A stretch of 28,818 nucleotides of DNA from an uncultured Hungatella sp. (lineage in GTDB: Bacteria > Bacillota > Clostridia > Lachnospirales > Lachnospiraceae), in assembly GCA_910579515.1 (NCBI GenBank), contig CAJTUV010000038.1:1-28818 (forward strand), written 5' to 3'. Shown here piece after piece: positions 23,690-28,818 of this stretch. The position numbers and the translations under genes were made by a program. A model generated the notes under the pieces. That model saw nothing but the letters and a program-made list of their open reading frames with translations. It ran no database searches and had not been told where the DNA came from. Within the stretch, counting starts at the first letter, position 1. Each line of letters starts with the position of its first letter.

Positions 23690-25099
23690 ATGGCAAAATC
23701 ATATGATTTATTGATTATCGGGGCAGGCCCCGGGGGTTATACGGCTGCTATCAGGGCGGCAAAAGAAGGGTTAAAAACAGGGGTTATTGAGAAGGAAAAG
23801 CTGGGAGGAACTTGTTTAAATCGGGGGTGTATTTCTACAAAGGCTCTTCTTCATGCTTCCAGTATGTTTTCCATGATGCAAAAATGTGATGAGTTTGGCG
23901 TTTCCGCAGACTCCATTGCTTTTGATTTTAAGAAAATGCAGCAGTATAAAAAGAATGCTGTGCGGGATTACAGAAATGAGATTCATGGAACCTTTGAGAA
24001 ATTAGGAATTGATTTAATCTATGGAACGGCAACGATCCGCAGAGGAAAAACTGTGGAGGTGAAGAGCGACAAAGGAAAGGATTTCTATCAGGCAAAACAC
24101 ATTATTATCGCCACAGGCGCTGTTCCAAGACCTCTTTCCATTCCAGGGGCTGATCTGGACGGCGTGTGGTACAGCGACAGGATTTTAAAGGAGGATAAAT
24201 GGAAATTTGACCGTCTGACCATTATTGGAGGCGGTGTTATCGGTGTGGAGATGGCCACAATTTTTAATGCTCTTTGTGCCAAGGTGTATCTTGTTGAGCG
24301 GGCGCCCCATCTTCTTGGGCCTATGGACCAGGAGGTTTCGGAGGCGCTTAAAGAAGAACTGACTCGCAGAGGGATTCGGGTTTACTGTGGGGCAAATATT
24401 CATAAAATTACAAAGGAAGAGGGGCTGATATGCCATATTTCCAAGGACGGAGAGGAGATTTTGCTCCGCTCTGGATGTGTGTTGGTGGCGGTTGGCCGGC
24501 AGCCCTATACAGACGGCTTATTTGGAGAAGACGTGAATTTCCAGATGAAGGATGGGAAGCTGGAGGTGGATTCGGAATTTATGACCAGTGAGCCGGAGGT
24601 CTATGCAGTGGGGGATGTGACGGCAGATATTCAGCTTGCTCATGTGGCGGCGGCTCAGGCCACTTATGTGGTGGAAAAGATAGCGAAAAAAGTTCATACC
24701 ATTCGTTTGAGCGTGGTTCCCAATGGAATGTATGCCAAGCTTCCGGTGGTTCCTAACTGTATCTATACAGAGCCGGAGATTGCTACGGTGGGACTGACCG
24801 AGGAGGCGGCTTTGGCATGCGGTATGAAGGTGCGTTGTGGAAAGTATTCCATGGGAGAGAATGGAAGGTCTATTATTTCCAGGGAAGAAGGCGGCTTTAT
24901 TCGTCTGATTTTTGAGGCGTATTCCAACAATTTGGTAGGCGCTCAGATTGTGTGCCCAAGAGCCACAGACATGATAAGCGAGATGGCCACAGCGGTTGCC
25001 GCAGGCTTAAACGCAGGTCAGTTAATGATGGCCATGAGGGCCCATCCCACCTACAGCGAGGGGATTGCAGGGGCTATTGAGGATGCAATGAGAAGTTGA
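23690..25099 (+). CDS. lpdA: dihydrolipoyl dehydrogenase (E3)
   Basis: A 469-aa FAD/NAD disulfide oxidoreductase that reoxidises lipoyl groups. GAGPGG (11-16) binds FAD; the redox pair is Cys42-Cys47 in GTCLNRGCISTK; IGGGVIGVE is the NAD site and GDVTADIQLAHVA the second FAD motif; HPTYSEGI at the end holds the active-site His/Glu. Length is normal. No E1, E2 or glycine-cleavage genes are nearby, so the partner complex is elsewhere in the genome. Near 24713-24778 the segment VVPNGMYAKLP-VVPNCIYTE looks like an in-frame 33-base tandem duplication, just before the dimerisation domain. Probably still active. Confidence 0.9.
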   Translation: MAKSYDLLIIGAGPGGYTAAIRAAKEGLKTGVIEKEKLGGTCLNRGCISTKALLHASSMFSMMQKCDEFGVSADSIAFDFKKMQQYKKNAVRDYRNEIHGTFEKLGIDLIYGTATIRRGKTVEVKSDKGKDFYQAKHIIIATGAVPRPLSIPGADLDGVWYSDRILKEDKWKFDRLTIIGGGVIGVEMATIFNALCAKVYLVERAPHLLGPMDQEVSEALKEELTRRGIRVYCGANIHKITKEEGLICHISKDGEEILLRSGCVLVAVGRQPYTDGLFGEDVNFQMKDGKLEVDSEFMTSEPEVYAVGDVTADIQLAHVAAAQATYVVEKIAKKVHTIRLSVVPNGMYAKLPVVPNCIYTEPEIATVGLTEEAALACGMKVRCGKYSMGENGRSIISREEGGFIRLIFEAYSNNLVGAQIVCPRATDMISEMATAVAAGLNAGQLMMAMRAHPTYSEGIAGAIEDAMRS

Positions 25100-25119
25100 C
25101 AAAAAGGAGACCAGAGGAC

Positions 25120-26916
25120 ATGAACGAGAGACTGGAAAAGCTGAGAAAGTCTATGGCAGAGAGAAAGATTGACGCTTATGTAGTGCCTACCTCAGACTTT
25201 CATGAATCAGAGTATGTGGGAGAATATTTTAAGTGCAGAAAATTCCTGACCGGATTTACCGGTTCAGCGGGTACTGCGGTGGTGACTGCTTCTGAGGCGT
25301 ATCTGTGGACAGACGGAAGATATTTTGTCCAGGCCCAAAAGGAGCTTACAGGAAGCGGTTTCTCTCTGCAGAAAATGGGGCAGGAGCATGTGCCGGATAT
25401 TGAAGAGTACCTGGAACAGGTATTGCCCCAGGGGGGCGTCCTGGGATTTGACGGCAGGGTTATGAACGCCCAGATGGTAGAGAAGATAAAGGAACGGCTG
25501 GAGTCAAAACAGGCTTCAATTTCTTTTGAGGAGGATTTGATAGGGCAGATTTGGGAGGACAGACCTAGTCTGCCAGAAGAACCGGTGTGGATTTTAGAGG
25601 AAACCTATGCGGGGAAACCGGCTTCTCAGAAGATTTTGGAACTTCGACAGCAGATGGAAAAGGCAAAGGCCACGCTCCATATTTTGACTACCGTAGACGA
25701 CATTGCATGGCTTTTGAACATCAGAGGAAACGATGTGCCCTGCAATCCGGTGGTTCTGTCCTATGCGGTGATTACAAGAAACGAATTTTATCTGTTTATA
25801 CATGAGAAGACTCTGGACCAGAAGGTGAAAGAATATTTAGAAGGTCTGTCTGTCACCATAAAGCCTTATGACAGTATTTATGAGTTTGTTAAGAGTTATA
25901 GAGGGGAACGGGCGCTGTTAGAGAAGGGGAAGGTCAATTATGCAATCGTAGGCAGCCTGGAGCAGGGGAATAAAATTTTAGACAGAATGAATCCTACTGC
26001 TGTGGCAAAGGCTGTAAAGAATCCCACAGAAATTGAAAATGAGAGAAAGGCCCACATCAAAGACGGCGTTGCCATGACCAAGTTTCTCTATTGGCTGAAG
26101 AAACAGATTGGGACCATGCCCATGACGGAAATTAGCGTTTCCGATTATCTGGAAACACTGCGCAGAGAGCAGGAGGGGAATCTGGGGCTGAGCTTTACCA
26201 CCATTTCTGCTTATAAGGAGAATGCGGCAATGTGCCATTATTGCGCCACGCCGGAGAGTAATAAGGAGTTAAAGCCCGAGGGCTTGTATCTGGTGGACTC
26301 TGGCGGTCAGTATTATGAGGGAACCACGGATATTACCAGAACCGTGGCTTTGGGACCTGTAACCAAGGAGGAGAGGGAGCATTTTACCCTGGTGGCCATG
26401 AGTATGCTGCGTCTTGGCCATGTGAAATTTCCCTATGGATGTCGGGGGCTGTCTCTGGATTATGCGGCCCGGGAATTGTTTTGGAGCAGAGGCATGAACT
26501 ATGATCATGGCACAGGCCATGGAGTCGGGTATTTGCTGAATGTCCATGAGCGGCCCAACGGCATCCGCTGGAAAATGGTGCCAGAGCGGATGGACAGCGG
26601 GATTCTGGAGGAAGGGATGATCTGTTCGGATGAGCCGGGAATCTATATTGAGGGAAGCCATGGAATCCGAACAGAGAATATGATGGTCTGCAAAAAGGCC
26701 GAGAAAAATTTGTATGGACAGTTTATGGAGTTTGAGTTTTTGACTTTTGTGCCCATTGACTTGGATGCTTTGGACGTCAGCCTTATGGAGGATAGAGACA
26801 TTGCCTGGCTCAACGAGTACCACAGACAGGTTTATGAAAAAATTAGTCCTCATTTAAACGAGGAAGAGGCAAAGTGGCTGAAATATGCAACCAGAGAGAT
26901 TTCTGCAGGACAGTAA
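25120..26916 (+). CDS. Xaa-Pro aminopeptidase, three-domain type
   Basis: A 598-aa M24B metallopeptidase removing an N-terminal residue next to proline. Two creatinase-type N-terminal domains (about 1-290) precede the catalytic pita-bread domain. Metal ligands are visible: the two Asp in DSGGQYYEGTTDITRT, His in DHGTGHGVGY, Glu in SDEPGIY and Glu in GIRTENMMV. Length agrees with the long, eukaryote-like three-domain form rather than the short PepP/PepQ. ATG 25120 follows AAAGGAG; a TTG at 25096 is in frame but overlaps the lpdA stop. Cytoplasmic, probably in peptide use. Confidence 0.93.
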   Translation: MNERLEKLRKSMAERKIDAYVVPTSDFHESEYVGEYFKCRKFLTGFTGSAGTAVVTASEAYLWTDGRYFVQAQKELTGSGFSLQKMGQEHVPDIEEYLEQVLPQGGVLGFDGRVMNAQMVEKIKERLESKQASISFEEDLIGQIWEDRPSLPEEPVWILEETYAGKPASQKILELRQQMEKAKATLHILTTVDDIAWLLNIRGNDVPCNPVVLSYAVITRNEFYLFIHEKTLDQKVKEYLEGLSVTIKPYDSIYEFVKSYRGERALLEKGKVNYAIVGSLEQGNKILDRMNPTAVAKAVKNPTEIENERKAHIKDGVAMTKFLYWLKKQIGTMPMTEISVSDYLETLRREQEGNLGLSFTTISAYKENAAMCHYCATPESNKELKPEGLYLVDSGGQYYEGTTDITRTVALGPVTKEEREHFTLVAMSMLRLGHVKFPYGCRGLSLDYAARELFWSRGMNYDHGTGHGVGYLLNVHERPNGIRWKMVPERMDSGILEEGMICSDEPGIYIEGSHGIRTENMMVCKKAEKNLYGQFMEFEFLTFVPIDLDALDVSLMEDRDIAWLNEYHRQVYEKISPHLNEEEAKWLKYATREISAGQ

Positions 26917-26942
26917 TTGAAGGAGAAGGAGCAAAGAAAGCT

Positions 26943-28421
26943 TTGGCAAAAGACAGAGACAACGCGGAGAATGTGGAAAAAGAGAAAAAGAAGGAAAGGA
27001 GAGACGGGGAGAAACTATGCCCCGTTTCTTCTAAGTGTGGGGGATGTCAGTTTTTGGACATGCCTTATGAAAAACAACTGAAAAAGAAGCAGAGAGACGT
27101 GGAGCAGTTATTGAAAGGATTCTGCAAGGTCCATAAGATTGCAGGCATGGACGCTCCATTCTATTACCGAAATAAGGTTCATGCGGTATTTGGGTACAGA
27201 AAAGGCCAGGTCATCTCTGGTATTTATAGAGAAGGGACTCATGAAATTGTGCCTGTGGAGAAGTGCTGGATTGAGGACCAGAAGGCGGACGAGATTATAG
27301 GGACGATCAGGGGGCTGTTAAAGTCTTTTAAAATTCGGACCTATGATGAGGATCGTGGTTATGGACTTCTGCGTCACGTGCTGGTGAGGCGGGGCTTTGC
27401 CACTGGGCAGGTGATGGTGGTTTTGGTGACCGCCTCTCCTGTCTTTCCTTCTAAAAATAATTTTGTGAAGGCTTTGCGGCAAAAACATCCTGAGATCACG
27501 ACGATTATCCAAAATCTGAATGACAGGGAAACCAGCATGGTGCTGGGAGACAGGGAGAAGGTCTTGTATGGAAAGGGATATATTGAGGATGTGCTCTGTG
27601 GCTGCACATTCCGTATTTCCAGCAAATCGTTTTATCAGGTGAATCCGGTTCAGACAGAAAAGCTGTACGCAAAAGCGGTGGAGGCGGCTGGACTGACCGG
27701 AAAGGAGTTCGTGGTGGATGCTTACTGCGGCATCGGAACCATCGGAATCATTGCCAGCAGGAAAGCAGGCAGAGTCATCGGCGTGGAGCTGAATCAGGAT
27801 GCGGTTCGTGACGCGGTGGAGAATGCTAAAAGAAACAGGATAAAGAATATTCGATTCTATCACAATGACGCCGGAGTGTTTATGGAGGAGATGGCATCTT
27901 CTGGAGAGCATGTGGACGTGGTGTTTTTGGACCCGCCGCGAAGCGGCAGCACAGAGGCGTTTATTCAGTCTGTGGCGGTTATGGGGCCAGACAGGGTGGT
28001 GTATGTGTCGTGCAATCCAGAGACGCTTGCCAGGGATTTGAAGGTGTTTGAGAAGGTGGGGTATCGGGCTGAGGAGGCGTGGGCGGTGGATTTGTTTCCG
28101 CATACGGGGCATGTGGAGACGGTATGTTTATTGTCCAAACTTCATTCAGACCAACATATCGAGGTGGAGCTTCAGATGGACGAGCTTGATTTGACGGCTG
28201 CGGAGAGCAAGGCAACCTATAAGGAAATCAAGGATTATGTGTTGGAGCATAGTGGATTGAAAGTCAGCAGTTTATATATCGCACAGGTAAAAGAAAAATG
28301 TGGGATTATCGAGAGGGTGAACTACAATCTGCCAAAATCGGAAAATTCCAGACAACCGAAATGCCCGCCAGAGAAAGAAGTGGCTATAAGGGAGGCGTTG
28401 GAATATTTCCATATGATTTGA
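26943..28421 (+). CDS. rlmD: 23S rRNA (uracil-C5)-methyltransferase, RlmD/TrmA family
   Basis: A SAM-dependent enzyme forming 5-methyluridine in 23S rRNA. CPVSSKCGGC with a later Cys (VEKCW) supplies the 4Fe-4S site; DAYCGIGTIG binds SAM; FLDPPRSG and SCNPETLARD hold the catalytic Cys. The usual N-terminal TRAM domain is absent; a charged Lys/Glu-rich stretch stands there. The start is uncertain. TTG 26943 has GGAGAAGGAG before it and avoids overlap; GTG 26874 would add 23 residues and overlap the peptidase gene by 43 bases. The closing 80 residues (AAESKATYKEIKDYVLEHSGLKV...IIERVNYNLPKS) form an extra small domain common in Clostridia. Confidence 0.88.
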   Translation: MAKDRDNAENVEKEKKKERRDGEKLCPVSSKCGGCQFLDMPYEKQLKKKQRDVEQLLKGFCKVHKIAGMDAPFYYRNKVHAVFGYRKGQVISGIYREGTHEIVPVEKCWIEDQKADEIIGTIRGLLKSFKIRTYDEDRGYGLLRHVLVRRGFATGQVMVVLVTASPVFPSKNNFVKALRQKHPEITTIIQNLNDRETSMVLGDREKVLYGKGYIEDVLCGCTFRISSKSFYQVNPVQTEKLYAKAVEAAGLTGKEFVVDAYCGIGTIGIIASRKAGRVIGVELNQDAVRDAVENAKRNRIKNIRFYHNDAGVFMEEMASSGEHVDVVFLDPPRSGSTEAFIQSVAVMGPDRVVYVSCNPETLARDLKVFEKVGYRAEEAWAVDLFPHTGHVETVCLLSKLHSDQHIEVELQMDELDLTAAESKATYKEIKDYVLEHSGLKVSSLYIAQVKEKCGIIERVNYNLPKSENSRQPKCPPEKEVAIREALEYFHMI

Positions 28422-28465
28422 TGATTGTTTAGAAAAGGAGGAGTGTTTCTCTTTGATTTACACCT

Positions 28466-28495
28466 TTGAGTGCTATCGTCATTTTCTTGTATAAT
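28466..28495 (+). promoter_or_regulatory. promoter of the small terminal gene
   Basis: TTGAGT (28466-28471) and TATAAT (28490-28495) with an 18-base spacer. Confidence 0.55.
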
Positions 28496-28521
28496 GAAGC
28501 CAAGAAAGGACGGTGAGCTTT

Positions 28522-28701
28522 ATGAGAGAAAAGAAAAACCATTTATATGTGGACAGTAGGGAACGGAGCATTTTATTACATAGTCTTGTGGAGCTGAAAA
28601 ACCAGCTCATTCAGCAGGGCAGATATACGGATTGCGTTGACGAACTGATATTTAAGGTTGTAAACGCACCAGTAAAGAGAATGAAAATTGAATATGTCTA
28701 A
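28522..28701 (+). CDS. hypothetical protein, 59 aa
   Basis: A small basic protein (MREKKNHLYVDSRERS, then a helix LLHSLVELKNQLIQQGRYTDCVDELIFKVV and a Lys/Arg tail). ATG 28522 has AAAGGA about 11 bases before it; GTG 28513 is too close to that site. It has its own promoter. I cannot name a function. Similar short basic proteins with a 'RYTD.VDEL' helix occur in Clostridia next to mobile elements, which would fit the IS-like sequence directly downstream, but this is recollection and not evidence from the sequence. Confidence 0.55.
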   Translation: MREKKNHLYVDSRERSILLHSLVELKNQLIQQGRYTDCVDELIFKVVNAPVKRMKIEYV

Positions 28702-28735
28702 GGCACATCACAGAGCCGCTTATTCTTATTGATTT

Positions 28736-28762
28736 TGAACTGCTCCCTGTCAAGTAGACAGT
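28736..28762. mobile_element. possible terminal repeat of an IS3-family element
   Basis: TGAACTGCTCCCTGTCAAGT followed by AGACAGT has the pattern of IS3/IS150-group ends (TG start, then GACA/GACAG about 20 bases in). It also contains a CTGTC-AAGTA-GACAG hairpin. The window ends 56 bases later, so no transposase or second end can be seen. Confidence 0.3.
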
Positions 28763-28783
28763 AAAAAAAATAAAATTTTTTAC

Positions 28784-28817
28784 CTGCCAGTCTCAAAGAG
28801 GACTGGCAGAGTTTTTA
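28784..28817 (+). terminator. strong rho-independent terminator
   Basis: CTGCCAGTC (28784-28792) and GACTGGCAG (28801-28809) form a perfect 9-bp stem with an 8-base loop, followed by AGTTTTT. Confidence 0.85.
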
Positions 28818-28818
28818 T

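Noticed and set aside
27318..28112. Minus-strand frame of 264 residues
   Set aside because: Shadow of the rRNA methyltransferase; Arg/His-rich and without ribosome binding site.
28436..28466. AGGAGG followed by a GTG, possible small gene
   Set aside because: The GTG is only one base from the AGGAGG and the frame ends after eight codons.
1..28818. CRISPR array, riboswitch or prophage
   Set aside because: No regularly spaced repeats, no recognisable riboswitch core and no structural phage genes were seen.

Overview
The window looks like chromosome of a Gram-positive, anaerobic Clostridia member, most likely a Lachnospiraceae gut bacterium. The evidence is strong AGGAGG-type ribosome binding sites, frequent GTG/TTG starts, sigma-A-like promoters, oxygen-sensitive aconitase-family enzymes, a flavin-rich secreted reductase, and a tRNA without an encoded CCA. 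This placement is an inference from gene content; no marker gene fixes the genus.

Positions 1-7200 are an accessory, visibly AT-richer zone. It holds an unassigned gene remnant, an FRG-domain gene interrupted by an in-frame TAA, and an AIPR-family (abortive-infection type) gene. After a terminator comes a 160-bp MITE-like inverted-repeat element. Next are an AraC-GyrI regulator overlapping a C45/acyltransferase-like hydrolase, a nitroreductase-fold protein, and a translationally coupled MNT-HEPN (MntA/HepT-type) toxin-antitoxin pair.

Positions 7200-15530 are metabolic. Two leftward genes (a 403-aa protein of unknown function and a small DUF2007-like protein) diverge from a four-gene rightward operon. 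That operon encodes two complete, different aconitase-family hydro-lyase heterodimers (small-large-small-large) with no leucine-pathway partner. It converges on a lipoprotein flavin reductase of the fumarate/urocanate reductase family with a C-terminal FMN-binding domain. The reductase diverges from an AraC regulator through interlocked promoters. A plausible reading is hydration/dehydration of an organic acid inside the cell, and reduction of an unsaturated acid outside it as an electron sink.

Positions 15525-22650 start with a probable truncated transposase-type HTH gene. A leftward pair follows: an MMPL/RND-type transporter coupled to a large surface protein in which GLUG-type repeats flank a long helical domain. 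A divergent TetR gene is separated from the pair by face-to-face promoters and a 22-bp palindrome. The TetR gene overlaps a YbaK/ProX-type prolyl-tRNA editing protein, and a tRNA-Pro(GGG) gene lies just downstream.

Positions 22820-28430 are a housekeeping-like rightward run: Cof-type HAD phosphatase, dihydrolipoyl dehydrogenase (with a small in-frame tandem duplication), three-domain Xaa-Pro aminopeptidase, and an RlmD/TrmA-type rRNA methyltransferase. The window ends with a 59-aa orphan gene, a sequence resembling an IS3-family terminus, and a strong terminator.
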